A stretch of DNA of 64,000 nucleotides from Polynucleobacter sp. AP-Elch-400A-B2 (GTDB lineage Bacteria; Pseudomonadota; Gammaproteobacteria; Burkholderiales; Burkholderiaceae): positions 1,620,091-1,684,090 of the forward strand of contig NZ_CP061317.1 of the NCBI RefSeq assembly GCF_018688355.1, given 5' to 3'. Numbering within the stretch: position 1 is the first letter of the stretch; each line of letters starts with the position of its first letter. A program made the translations under genes and the position numbers. The notes under the pieces were generated by a model. That model had not been told where the DNA came from. It searched no databases and worked only from the letters and a program-made list of their open reading frames with translations. Below are positions 16,728 to 25,673 of this stretch, piece after piece.

Positions 16728-16927
16728 TTGCGGTCCTGCTCCACTTTAAGCTGCTCTACTTTGAGTCCTTGCTTCACCACACCATCTCGCACTGGCTTAT
16801 CTGAATAGAGATTGACCGCTAAATAAATAGTAATCACACAGCCAATAGCAGCAACTGCTGGACCACTAATTAGCAACCAAGGCCAAAGCTGTTTAAACCA
16901 AGGCTTATTCGCTTCATGTTCTGACAT
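16724..16927 (-). CDS. fixH: FixH/CcoH-like protein, short form
   Basis: A 67-residue protein resembling only the N-terminal part of FixH: KPWFKQLWPWLLISGPAVAAIGCVITIYLAV (one membrane helix), then a short tail with the KQGL motif found after the helix in FixH. Usual FixH proteins run to about 150 residues with a periplasmic domain, which is absent here; the stop lies in a properly overlapping gene junction, so this looks like a natural short form, not a frameshift. FixH/CcoH is needed for cbb3 oxidase assembly. Confidence 0.7.
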   Translation of the reverse strand: MSEHEANKPWFKQLWPWLLISGPAVAAIGCVITIYLAVNLYSDKPVRDGVVKQGLKVEQLKVEQDRK

Positions 16928-16959
16928 ATTTATCCTCTCTCTATCATTCGCTATACAGC

Positions 16960-18417
16960 TTAGCGAGGAATAATAAAACTAGATTTTTCATCACGGACTC
17001 TGGTAATGAACTCCTTACCGGATACCTCTTGTCCAATCACATCAAAGTGAATTGGGTAATTACCAGGCTCATGCATACCCACAGTAGTACTTACTTTTAC
17101 CGGTATCAACAAATTACTGGCCGGGCCTACTGCAATCTCTGTAACTAGCTCTCCTTGAGAATTGAGTATTCTTAAATCAGATAAACCACTTGCTTTGAGC
17201 TGTACGTTCATACTACTTTCTGATGCATTCATGATCTGAATGCGGTAGATATTTTCGATACGCAACCCATCTACTTCGCGAGCTAATGCACCTCGATCAC
17301 GCATCACATCGACCCTGAGGGGGTTGCGAGTAAGTAATGAGATTAGGAAGGCACTGGTAAGTACGGTAATAAAGGCAATGTAGATCAAAACACGTGGTCG
17401 TAAGATATGACGCATTGCACTTTGATTGGTTTGTTTTTCTTCAATAGCTCGCTCGGTTGTATAGCGAATCAAGCCTTTTGGATAATCCACCTTCTCCATT
17501 ACTTGATCGCAAGCATCAATACAGGCGCCACAACCAATACACATATATTGCAGGCCATCACGGATATCAATGCCGGTTGGGCAAACTTGTACACAAATAC
17601 TGCAATCCACGCAATCACCTAGACCGAGATTTACATGATCCGCTATCTTATTACGACTCCCTCGTGGCTCGCCACGAACCTTATCGTAGGTAACCAAGAA
17701 AGTATCCTTGTCGACCATGACACTTTGAAAGCGTGCATAAGGGCACATATATTTACACACTTGCTCGCGCATGAAACCCGCATTACCCCAGGTTGCAAAG
17801 CTATAAAAACATAACCAAAAGTTTTGCCATGGTCCCAAAGAAAGATGCAAGATGGAGGCGCTGAGGGTTTCAATTGGAGTGAAATAGCCAATAAAAGTAA
17901 ACCCAGTCAGGAAGGCTATTAAGAGCCACAGAAAATGCTTAGTAATTTTGAGGCGCCACTTACGGACACCCCAAGGCCAATCTTCACCATCTAAGCGAAT
18001 ACGGGCAAAACGATCCCCCTCAACTTGACGCTCGATCCACATAAAAATTTCGGTATAGACTGTTTGGGGACAAGCGTAGCCACAAAATAATCGACCCGCA
18101 ATGGCAGTAAATAAAAAGAGGGCCAATGCAGAGAGAATTAACAGGAGCGTGAGATAAATTACGTCCTGTGGCCACAGCACGAGGCCGAAGATATAAAACT
18201 TACGCTGAATTAAATCAAACAGTACTGCTTGACGACCATTCCAACTAATCCAAGGCAGACCATAAAACAATAATTGCGTTGCAAATACCAAAATGAGACG
18301 CCAACGAGCAAATAAGCCACTTACAGATCGCGGGTAAATCTTTCGCCGGATCTCGTAAAGAGATTGCTCAATCACATCTATCGGAATAGGCTTGCCTACC
18401 GGCGAATGATCTGACAC
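16960..18417 (-). CDS. ccoG: cytochrome c oxidase accessory protein CcoG
   Basis: A 485-residue membrane iron-sulfur protein (FixG/RdxA family). After about five membrane helices a ferredoxin-like segment shows two 4Fe-4S motifs: DCVDCSICVQVCPTGID and CIGCGACIDACDQ. An N-terminal cysteine motif (CGYACPQT) and CKYMCPYAR are also present. The C-terminus is an Ig-like periplasmic domain. CcoG is thought to reduce copper during assembly of the cbb3 oxidase copper site. It begins four bases after ccoP ends. Confidence 0.93.
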   Translation of the reverse strand: MSDHSPVGKPIPIDVIEQSLYEIRRKIYPRSVSGLFARWRLILVFATQLLFYGLPWISWNGRQAVLFDLIQRKFYIFGLVLWPQDVIYLTLLLILSALALFLFTAIAGRLFCGYACPQTVYTEIFMWIERQVEGDRFARIRLDGEDWPWGVRKWRLKITKHFLWLLIAFLTGFTFIGYFTPIETLSASILHLSLGPWQNFWLCFYSFATWGNAGFMREQVCKYMCPYARFQSVMVDKDTFLVTYDKVRGEPRGSRNKIADHVNLGLGDCVDCSICVQVCPTGIDIRDGLQYMCIGCGACIDACDQVMEKVDYPKGLIRYTTERAIEEKQTNQSAMRHILRPRVLIYIAFITVLTSAFLISLLTRNPLRVDVMRDRGALAREVDGLRIENIYRIQIMNASESSMNVQLKASGLSDLRILNSQGELVTEIAVGPASNLLIPVKVSTTVGMHEPGNYPIHFDVIGQEVSGKEFITRVRDEKSSFIIPR

Positions 18418-18420
18418 TGA

Positions 18421-19344
18421 TTACTTAGCTGCAGCCGTCTTGTTGTTGGACAAACCCCAAACATAAGCCGTCAAAAGATGAATTTTTTCGGGGCTCAACA
18501 CCTTATCTTGAGACGGCATCATAGCCATTCGGCCTTTAGTGAGAGTCTCAACTATGGTTGCCTCTGATCCACCATATAGCCAAGTCTTATCAGTTAGGTT
18601 AGGTGCTCCCATGGCAATATTGCCTTTACCGTCTGCACCATGACAAGCTACGCAATTGGATTTAAATAATTCTGCGCCACGAGCAACTTTTGCATCATCA
18701 GCAGGCAAACCAGACAGACTGCGAACATAGTTGGCTAAATCTACAATCTGCGCAGTCTCGAGATGTCCATATGCTGGCATCACTCCATTGCGTCCATTAA
18801 TGAGAGTCGTCTTAATATTTTCAGGAGATCCGCCGTAAAGCCAGTCACCATCCGTTAAATTTGGAAAGCCTTTAGAGCCGCCAGCATCTGAACCATGGCA
18901 CTGAGCACAGGAGTTTAAAAATAAACGCTGACCCATTTGACGTGCCTTGGGATCTGCAGCAACTTCCTCAATATCCATCTTCACGTATTTAGCGTATATG
19001 GGCTTTAACTCATCATTTGCTTCTGTCATTGAACTCATTAAAGCGCCGTCAGTGGTGTAGCCAACTACCCCTGGGAATGAACCCAAGCCCGGAAATAAAA
19101 CTAGGTAGACCAAGGCAAAGATGCAAGATAGTAAGAACATCCAGGCCCACCAGCGTGGCAATGGATTATTAAGTTCGCGCAAATCACCATCCCAAACATG
19201 ACCCGTATCGGCTACTGCACCGTCTGCGGTATGGATTACCTTGGCTTTACGTTGTGAAGCTAGAAGCCAAATACACCAAACAATACCGACTAATGAAACT
19301 AGCGCAATGTAATTACTCCAACCGCTATTAAAAAAGTCACTCAT
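18421..19344 (-). CDS. ccoP: cytochrome c oxidase cbb3-type, subunit III
   Basis: A di-haem c-type subunit of the cbb3 oxidase, 307 residues: two N-terminal membrane helices, then two cytochrome c domains with CAQCHGSD and CVACHGAD. It passes electrons from cytochrome c to CcoO/CcoN. The two haem domains are similar to each other (both contain PNLTD and a WLYGGS segment), showing internal duplication. Its ATG overlaps the stop of ccoQ (ATGA). Confidence 0.95.
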   Translation of the reverse strand: MSDFFNSGWSNYIALVSLVGIVWCIWLLASQRKAKVIHTADGAVADTGHVWDGDLRELNNPLPRWWAWMFLLSCIFALVYLVLFPGLGSFPGVVGYTTDGALMSSMTEANDELKPIYAKYVKMDIEEVAADPKARQMGQRLFLNSCAQCHGSDAGGSKGFPNLTDGDWLYGGSPENIKTTLINGRNGVMPAYGHLETAQIVDLANYVRSLSGLPADDAKVARGAELFKSNCVACHGADGKGNIAMGAPNLTDKTWLYGGSEATIVETLTKGRMAMMPSQDKVLSPEKIHLLTAYVWGLSNNKTAAAK

Positions 19345-19508
19345 GATTTGTCCTTACTAAATTCATCTGGGAGATCAAATGGCAGTTCGGCTGATTCTTC
19401 ATTGGCAGACTTTCTACCTGGAGACCAAGCCCACCAAACAATCCCTACAAAAAACGCGAGTCCAATGACGGTCGAAAAAGCGGAGAGATAAGCGGTAATC
19501 TGTTCCAT
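19341..19508 (-). CDS. ccoQ: cbb3-type oxidase subunit CcoQ
   Basis: A 55-residue single-helix protein between ccoO and ccoP. It begins MEQITAYLSAFSTVIGLAFF, then a WWAWSPGRK boundary and an acidic tail with FDLPDE, all typical of CcoQ/FixQ. The four-base overlap with ccoP and the 5-base gap from ccoO confirm that it is a real operon member. CcoQ stabilises the assembled oxidase. Confidence 0.9.
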   Translation of the reverse strand: MEQITAYLSAFSTVIGLAFFVGIVWWAWSPGRKSANEESAELPFDLPDEFSKDKS

Positions 19509-19513
19509 TTGAT

Positions 19514-20164
19514 TTATTTCGCCACAACTTCATCAACCATGATGTAGCGACGATTGATACCTAAACCTTGAAGGTAAGCAATCAAAGCATCCTCTTCAGT
19601 CTTGCCTTCTAATTCCTTGGGGGCTTCTGCAATCATGTCATCTGTGTAAGGAACACCCAAACGGCGCATTGCCACCATATGAGCCTGAATCGAGGAAGCG
19701 TCGGCAGCACTCTTCTGCAACCAAGGATATCCAGGCATATTGGACTCGGGAACTACATCACGCGGGTTACGTAAGTGAATGCGATGCCAATCATCAGAGT
19801 AACGAGCGCCAACCCGAGCTAAATCAGGGCCAGTGCGCTTGCTACCCCACAAGAATGGGCGATCGAATACGGATTCACCAGCTAAGGAATAAGGGCCGTA
19901 ACGCTCCACCTCTGAACGCAATGTGCGGATCTGCTGTGAGTGACAGCCAACACAACCTTCACGCTGGTAGATATCGCGGCCAGCTAAACGTAATGCTGTG
20001 TATGGTGCTACGCCAGGACTTGGTTCAGTTGTTGTGTGCTGAAAAAATAGCGGGACAATTTGCACTAAGCCGGCAATCGACACCACAACGATGGTGGCAA
20101 CTATTAACCAGCCAACGTTTTTCTCAAGCGTTCCGTGGGAAAAGAATTTATTTTCACTAGACAT
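19514..20164 (-). CDS. ccoO: cytochrome c oxidase cbb3-type, subunit II
   Basis: The mono-haem membrane cytochrome c of the cbb3 oxidase, 216 residues. One N-terminal helix (VGWLIVATIVVVSIAGLVQIVPLFF) is followed by the haem motif GCVGCHSQQIRTL and the conserved RTGPDLARVGARYSDDWH segment. AAGGGGAA lies before the start, 11 bases after the ccoN stop. Confidence 0.95.
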   Translation of the reverse strand: MSSENKFFSHGTLEKNVGWLIVATIVVVSIAGLVQIVPLFFQHTTTEPSPGVAPYTALRLAGRDIYQREGCVGCHSQQIRTLRSEVERYGPYSLAGESVFDRPFLWGSKRTGPDLARVGARYSDDWHRIHLRNPRDVVPESNMPGYPWLQKSAADASSIQAHMVAMRRLGVPYTDDMIAEAPKELEGKTEEDALIAYLQGLGINRRYIMVDEVVAK

Positions 20165-20175
20165 TTTTCTTCCCC

Positions 20176-21618
20176 TTAGTGAGCAGTTGCAGAAGTTTGT
20201 GGAATGGGGGCATTGACGAATGTTTTACCAATCACTGTCTTGTAAACGTTATATGCCATTAAGAACATGCCGCTTAAGTAACAGAGGCCGCCTAATAAAC
20301 GAATCACATAGAAAGGATAGGTTGCTTTTACAGACTCAACAAAGCTGTAAGTTAATGTGCCGTCTGGTTCAAATGCTCTCCACATCAAGCCTTGCATTAC
20401 TCCAGCAATCCACATTGCGGCAATGTAAAGAACCACACCGATCGTAGCGATCCAGAAGTGCACCTCAATTAAGCGGGTGCTGTACATGTCTTTCTGTCCA
20501 ACTAAACGGGGGATGAGGTAGTACAGGGAGCCAATCGTAATCATGGCAACCCACCCAAGAGCACCTGAGTGAACATGGCCAATAGTCCAGTCGGTGTAAT
20601 GCGACAAGCTATTGACAGTCTTGATAGACATCATTGAACCCTCAAACGTAGACATACCGTAGAAAGACAATGCCACTACCAAGAATTTCAAGATGGGATC
20701 GGTGCGCAATTTAAACCAAGCGCCAGACAAAGTCATGATGCCGTTGATCATGCCGCCCCAAGATGGAGCTAACAAAATAATGGAGAACACAGTACCAAGC
20801 GACTGAGTCCAGTCAGGTAAAGACGTGTGTTGTAAATGATGGGGACCCGCCCACATATAGGTAAAGTTCAAAGCCCAGAAGTGGACGATAGATAAGCGAT
20901 AGGAATAGATTGGACGCTCTGCCTGCTTAGGAATGAAGTAATACATCATGCCTAAGAAGCTAGTTGTTAAGAAGAAGCCAACTGCATTGTGGCCATACCA
21001 CCACTGCACCATAGCATCTTGCACACCAGCATATGCAGAATAGGATTTCCACATGCTTGCCGGCATTTCTAAATTATTAAAAATATGCAAAATGGCAATC
21101 GTCAGGATATACGCGCCGAAGAACCAATTGGAAACATATATATGCTTAGTTTTGCGTTTCATAATGGTGCCAAAAAACACCACAGCATAGGCAACCCAAA
21201 CCAAAGTGATCAGGATGTCAATTGGCCACTCCAACTCTGCATATTCTTTAGAAGTTGAAATACCTAAAGGCAAGGTTACCGCTGCCAACACAATCACAGC
21301 CTGCCAACCCCAGAAAGTAAAGGCCGCTAGCTTGTCACAAAAGAGTCTTGCCTGGCACGTACGTTGCACGATGTAATAGGACGTTGCAAATAAAGCTGAT
21401 CCACCGAATGCGAAAATGACCGCATTGGTATGCAATGGACGCAAGCGACCGTAACTTAACCAGGGAATATTAAAAGTGATATCAGGCCAAATCAGCTGTG
21501 CGGCAAGGACAACTCCCACGAGCATTCCCACGATTCCCCAAAGCACCGTAACGATGGCAAATTGGCTGACAACCTTGTAATTAAAGGTATCTTGATTGCT
21601 CCCCACGGTAAGTCCCAT
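20176..21618 (-). CDS. ccoN: cytochrome c oxidase cbb3-type, subunit I
   Basis: The catalytic haem-copper subunit, 480 residues and about twelve membrane helices. Histidine ligand regions are visible: PLHTNAVIFAFGGSAL, YGHNAVGFFLT, WAGPHHLQHTSLPDW and IGHVHSGALGW. It reduces oxygen to water and pumps protons with high oxygen affinity. I start at the ATG at 21618, which has AGGAG five bases before it, rather than the upstream ATG at 21651. An Fnr-dependent promoter lies directly upstream. Confidence 0.95.
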   Translation of the reverse strand: MGLTVGSNQDTFNYKVVSQFAIVTVLWGIVGMLVGVVLAAQLIWPDITFNIPWLSYGRLRPLHTNAVIFAFGGSALFATSYYIVQRTCQARLFCDKLAAFTFWGWQAVIVLAAVTLPLGISTSKEYAELEWPIDILITLVWVAYAVVFFGTIMKRKTKHIYVSNWFFGAYILTIAILHIFNNLEMPASMWKSYSAYAGVQDAMVQWWYGHNAVGFFLTTSFLGMMYYFIPKQAERPIYSYRLSIVHFWALNFTYMWAGPHHLQHTSLPDWTQSLGTVFSIILLAPSWGGMINGIMTLSGAWFKLRTDPILKFLVVALSFYGMSTFEGSMMSIKTVNSLSHYTDWTIGHVHSGALGWVAMITIGSLYYLIPRLVGQKDMYSTRLIEVHFWIATIGVVLYIAAMWIAGVMQGLMWRAFEPDGTLTYSFVESVKATYPFYVIRLLGGLCYLSGMFLMAYNVYKTVIGKTFVNAPIPQTSATAH

Positions 21619-21671
21619 GGTTTCTCCTTTTTTGTGACCCAACAACGACATAATTCGAATAGACTGAAGTC

Positions 21672-21713
21672 ATTATCAAAGTAAGCTTTATGGGGCGTTT
21701 TGATCTATGTCAA
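21672..21713 (-). promoter_or_regulatory. Fnr-activated (class II) promoter of ccoNOQP
   Basis: The site TTGATCTATGTCAA at 21700-21713 matches the Fnr consensus TTGAT-N4-ATCAA at nine of ten positions. On the minus strand a -10 element GATAAT lies at 21677-21672. If transcription starts at about 21665, the box is centred at -41.5, exactly the class II Fnr spacing, and the leader to the ccoN ATG is about 47 bases. Confidence 0.82.
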
Positions 21714-21787
21714 AAAGGATGCCTGCATTTAGACATCCTGCAACTCGAATGAGGTGCTTGTACTACCTAAGTACTTAAAAAATAGAG

Positions 21788-21967
21788 TTATTTTTTATAG
21801 TGATCACTTATATTCTTGGATTTAGGCGTATCGTCATCCATCAAAATTGCTTCCCCTGGGCCCTCTAGATCATCAAATTGACCTGCCTTCACAGACCAAA
21901 AGAAAATCCAAGCCAAGAGGCCGATCAACAGCAAGGAAATAGGAATTAATAGAAAAAGGCTTTCCAT
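21788..21967 (-). CDS. ccoS: cbb3-type oxidase assembly protein CcoS
   Basis: A 59-residue single-helix protein. The start MESLFLLIPISLLLIGLLAW, then FFWSVKAGQFDDLEGPGEAIL with acidic residues after it, is the typical CcoS/FixS pattern. It follows ccoI by nine bases on the same strand and lies upstream of the ccoN promoter. CcoS is required to insert haem and copper into the cbb3 oxidase. Confidence 0.9.
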   Translation of the reverse strand: MESLFLLIPISLLLIGLLAWIFFWSVKAGQFDDLEGPGEAILMDDDTPKSKNISDHYKK

Positions 21968-21976
21968 ACCTCTAGT

Positions 21977-24415
21977 CTAGGCCTTTCTGAGGCGCCAGGC
22001 GTTTAATGTGACCGCCAAGGAGGATAGAGACATACCAATACCAGCAACCCAGGGGTTGACCCACCCCATCATCGCCACTGGAATGGCCAGCAAGTTATAG
22101 GCCAGCGCCCAAATCAAGTTTTCTTTAATCACCCGCTGCGTTTTATCAGCCAATAGTAGCGATTGGGCCAAAGGAGCTAGGGAGCTTGCAGTCAAGATCG
22201 CATCCGCACCCGCTGTAGCGAGGGGTGCACCCGCTCCGACCGCAATAGAAACATCTGCTCGCGCCAATAAAGGGGCATCGTTAATACCATCACCAATTGC
22301 CCAAACAACCCGATCCTTTTTTTGCAGGCTCTCAATATAGCGATATTTATCTTCTGGAGAGCACGCACCTTTGAACCGATCGATACCAACATGGTGCGCC
22401 CACCATGCCACCGTCACTTCATCATCTCCTGAAACCAAATGGACCGCAATCTTGCGAGACCTCGCTGCAGTTAATAACTTTTCCAACCCCGCTCTTGGAG
22501 TATCTAAGAATAGAAAGCTCGCAATCAACCCCTGGTCATCTGCTAGATGTACTTGCCCATATTGACCGTCTTGCGCAATCTGCTGAGCACCCACCCACTC
22601 AGCACTTCCCAGTCGATAAACACCCGAGCTCAGGCCTTTGCCTAATTGATTAATCACTGCCTCAGGCAAGGTGCTGAGCGAAAGATTATCACCTTCTGCA
22701 GCACGCAACAGTGAAAGCGCAAGGGGATGTTTTTGACCCATCTCCATGGACGCAGCAATTCTCAATACATCTGCTCGGGAAAACTCTGAGCGAACAACTA
22801 AGACTTCTTTTAATTCTGGTTGACCCATAGTGAGGGTGCCAGTTTTGTCCAGCACTAAATCTGTCGCTTTGACCAAACCTTCCAGTACATGGCCGCGCAC
22901 AATCAACAAGCCGAGTTTTGTTACGGCGCCCTGGGCTGCAGCCATCGCCGTTGGCACTGCGAGAGATAGAGCACAAGGGCAACTAGCAACCAGTACCGAG
23001 ACCAAAACAGTCCAAGCTTTACTGGGATCGACGTAGTACCAAATTGCTGAAGATAAAAAAGCAACTACCAGCAGAAATCCCACAAAATACCCGGCCCACT
23101 TTTCTGCAAGACTCACCATGACAGGCTTCGCCTGCAATGCTTGATCAAGTAACGAGGCGATACCAGCAATACGAGTAGCTTGACCTACAGCATCAATTTT
23201 GATCAATATGGGATTGAGAATATTATGCGTGCCTGCGTATACTCGGTCACCGATCTTTTTATCAATTGGCTTAGATTCACCAGTAAGAAGTGACTCATCT
23301 AAAGAGCTCTCAGACTCAATCACAATTCCATCAGCTGGAATGACATCACCTGGGGGAACACGAATCACTTCACCAGGGTTACAGTTCACCACCGGCACAA
23401 TTTCAACTTGCAAAGACGTGGGATAGTTCGGAACTCTCTCACACGTAGCTGGCAATTGTTTTGCTAGGGCCTCTGCTCCACCCTGCGCATCTTGTCGTGC
23501 TAATAATTCTACGTAGCGTGCCGCCAAAATAAAGGCGACAAACATAGTGATGGAATCAAAATAGCCTTGACCTGAGCCTGTCACGAGATTCACAGTTCCC
23601 ACACCAAATGCTAGAGCTAGAGCTAGAGCAATCGGCACATCCATGCCCAATATATGCGTTTGCCGAAATGAAACCATGCTCCGCCAAGCTGCCTGAAAAA
23701 TAGGGCCTGCTGAATAAGTGATTACTGGAACCGTGAGCGCCCAGCTAGTCCAGCCCAACAGCAGGTCATACTCCACCGTAATATCACTATCACCCACATA
23801 CGTTGGCCAGGCATACATCATGACTTGCATCATGCCTAGTAATGCAACCCCCAGTCTAGTAAGTAATTGCCGACGTTCTTTTTTAGATTTCTCAATGGAG
23901 AGTGAGGGCTCAAAAGGCCACGCCTCGTAACCAATGCGTTCTATTTCAAAGAGTAAGCGAGCCAGACTGGTTTTCTCAGGTGAAAATTCCACCTTGACCT
24001 TTTGACTAACATAATTAATCTGTACATCTTTTACGCCAGGGATACGTCGTAAGTGCTGCTCGCATAACCACACACAAGCAGCACAGCGAATCTTCTCCAA
24101 TCGTAAAGTGGTCTCTAAATAGTCGACATCACCACTCGGGCGAGTATATCTACCGAGCAAAGAGGGATCATCATAGGGAGCTAAACTGTCAGGAATGTCA
24201 CTTGAAGCAAGGTAGGCTGCAGGCTTATCGCTTGACTGTGCACGCCGTGCATAGAATACTTCTAGGCCTTCACCATGAATTGTTTGCGCAATGGCCATGC
24301 AACCAGCACAACAGAATTTTCTATTGATGCCGGCAAGCTCAAGCTCGTAAGAATCGTTCGGAAGAATAAAGCTGCCGCAGTGATAGCAACTATTACTTGG
24401 CAGGCTAGAGTTCAT
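21977..24415 (-). CDS. ccoI: copper-transporting P1B-type ATPase CcoI (FixI)
   Basis: An 812-residue heavy-metal ATPase that supplies copper for cbb3 oxidase assembly. The N-terminus holds cysteine-rich metal sites (CYHCG, FCCAGC) and an HMA domain with IRCAACVW. The membrane metal site is CPC (SCPCALSLAVPTAMA), the phosphorylation loop DKTGTLTMGQ, and the hinge GDGINDAPLL. This domain order and the Cys-rich leader are typical of CcoI. I start at the ATG at 24415, seven bases after the stop of the preceding MFS gene; the frame itself is open to 24490 inside that gene. Confidence 0.93.
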   Translation of the reverse strand: MNSSLPSNSCYHCGSFILPNDSYELELAGINRKFCCAGCMAIAQTIHGEGLEVFYARRAQSSDKPAAYLASSDIPDSLAPYDDPSLLGRYTRPSGDVDYLETTLRLEKIRCAACVWLCEQHLRRIPGVKDVQINYVSQKVKVEFSPEKTSLARLLFEIERIGYEAWPFEPSLSIEKSKKERRQLLTRLGVALLGMMQVMMYAWPTYVGDSDITVEYDLLLGWTSWALTVPVITYSAGPIFQAAWRSMVSFRQTHILGMDVPIALALALAFGVGTVNLVTGSGQGYFDSITMFVAFILAARYVELLARQDAQGGAEALAKQLPATCERVPNYPTSLQVEIVPVVNCNPGEVIRVPPGDVIPADGIVIESESSLDESLLTGESKPIDKKIGDRVYAGTHNILNPILIKIDAVGQATRIAGIASLLDQALQAKPVMVSLAEKWAGYFVGFLLVVAFLSSAIWYYVDPSKAWTVLVSVLVASCPCALSLAVPTAMAAAQGAVTKLGLLIVRGHVLEGLVKATDLVLDKTGTLTMGQPELKEVLVVRSEFSRADVLRIAASMEMGQKHPLALSLLRAAEGDNLSLSTLPEAVINQLGKGLSSGVYRLGSAEWVGAQQIAQDGQYGQVHLADDQGLIASFLFLDTPRAGLEKLLTAARSRKIAVHLVSGDDEVTVAWWAHHVGIDRFKGACSPEDKYRYIESLQKKDRVVWAIGDGINDAPLLARADVSIAVGAGAPLATAGADAILTASSLAPLAQSLLLADKTQRVIKENLIWALAYNLLAIPVAMMGWVNPWVAGIGMSLSSLAVTLNAWRLRKA

Positions 24416-24422
24416 GAATGAA

Positions 24423-25667
24423 TCATGACTGACGGGTGATAGATCCAGTAACCCAGCCGTTACGACGCTCGTACAGTACAAACAGAACACCCCACACTAC
24501 CACCGCAGCATAGGCCCAAACCCAAGATATTTGTGAGGCACGCGAGCCAGTTAAATCCAGTACAAAACCAAAAATAGCTGGGCCCAGCAAACCACCCCCA
24601 AAGCCCATTAGAGAATGCAGCCCCATTGCAGCACCTTTTATATCGTCTTTAGCACTTATGACTAAGCCCGCAGTTAAGGTGGAAGAATCGGCCATGATAA
24701 AAATCGTATGCCCCACTGCTAGGGCAATAATCAACCACCAAGATTGTCCTGTTGACCAAGCGAGCGCCACTCCAAATGCTGCACTAGATAGCATGACAAA
24801 GAAAATCCATTTTTGGCGCCCTATTCTTAAGGCAATCTCGTTTCCAATAATGGATGCAGGAACACCAAAGAAATTAATCACACCCGCAAGAGTGGTTGCA
24901 GTGAATAGAAAGTGGTCGCCTGTCACAATGGCACAGAAACCAAAAAAAGCTACGATCCAACTACGGCAAGCAAACAACTCGATGGAGTGGGCGGTATAGC
25001 CAAAGATAAATCCTGAGGCTGTTTTATCTTGCAAGACTAGGCGCCACTTATCCATCGGAAAAATATCATGTAAGCGAATACGTATTGGGCCGTGCCACTT
25101 TTCATGGGTGAGCGCAGGAATAAATAAAAACACAATCAACAATGCAGTAAATGGGCCTAAGGCGATGATTCCAAAAACATAGCGCCAGCCCAAGCTATTT
25201 AAGATCCAACCAGAGCAAATATAAGAGAAGCCAGTGCCAATACCAAAGAATGCGGTATAGAAGGCAATGTGACGAGTCAGCTCACCGGTCTTAATGCGAT
25301 CTGACAGAATTTTTAAGCCCGGCATATAAGTGCCCGCTAAACCGACACCATTGAGCGCCATAAATATTAAGGCGGTCCAAAAGTTATAGGCAAATAGACC
25401 CATACCGAGTAATCCACAGGTCGCTGAAAGACCACCTACGAGATAGACTTTTTTTGCATCAACGCGATCGGTGAGAGCAGTTGCCAATGGGACCATCAGC
25501 ATGTAACCAAAGAAGAAAGCACTAGCAATTAAGCCAGACTGCAAATTACTCAGATTCCATTCATCTTGTAGTGTGGTTAACACCACCGCATAACAGGTAA
25601 AACCCAATAGCGCACAAGTTTGCGCCATCAGCATCAAGGGTGTGTAACCAGTAGGCTTTAAACGCAT
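24423..25667 (-). CDS. MFS transporter
   Basis: A 414-residue major facilitator carrier with about twelve helices. It has the loop motif ATALTDRVDAKKVYL after helix 2 and an MALNGVGLAGTYMPGLKILSD segment in the N-terminal half. It is upstream of ccoI on the same strand with seven bases between, and six bases downstream of a dioxygenase gene. The substrate is unknown; a link to copper delivery is possible (the known copper carrier CcoA is an MFS protein), but I see no CcoA-specific Met-rich motif. Confidence 0.8.
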   Translation of the reverse strand: MRLKPTGYTPLMLMAQTCALLGFTCYAVVLTTLQDEWNLSNLQSGLIASAFFFGYMLMVPLATALTDRVDAKKVYLVGGLSATCGLLGMGLFAYNFWTALIFMALNGVGLAGTYMPGLKILSDRIKTGELTRHIAFYTAFFGIGTGFSYICSGWILNSLGWRYVFGIIALGPFTALLIVFLFIPALTHEKWHGPIRIRLHDIFPMDKWRLVLQDKTASGFIFGYTAHSIELFACRSWIVAFFGFCAIVTGDHFLFTATTLAGVINFFGVPASIIGNEIALRIGRQKWIFFVMLSSAAFGVALAWSTGQSWWLIIALAVGHTIFIMADSSTLTAGLVISAKDDIKGAAMGLHSLMGFGGGLLGPAIFGFVLDLTGSRASQISWVWAYAAVVVWGVLFVLYERRNGWVTGSITRQS

Positions 25668-25673
25668 TAGAAA

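Noticed and set aside
19669..20160. 163-residue open frame antisense to ccoO
   Set aside because: It is the shadow of a highly conserved gene; its composition is not protein-like.
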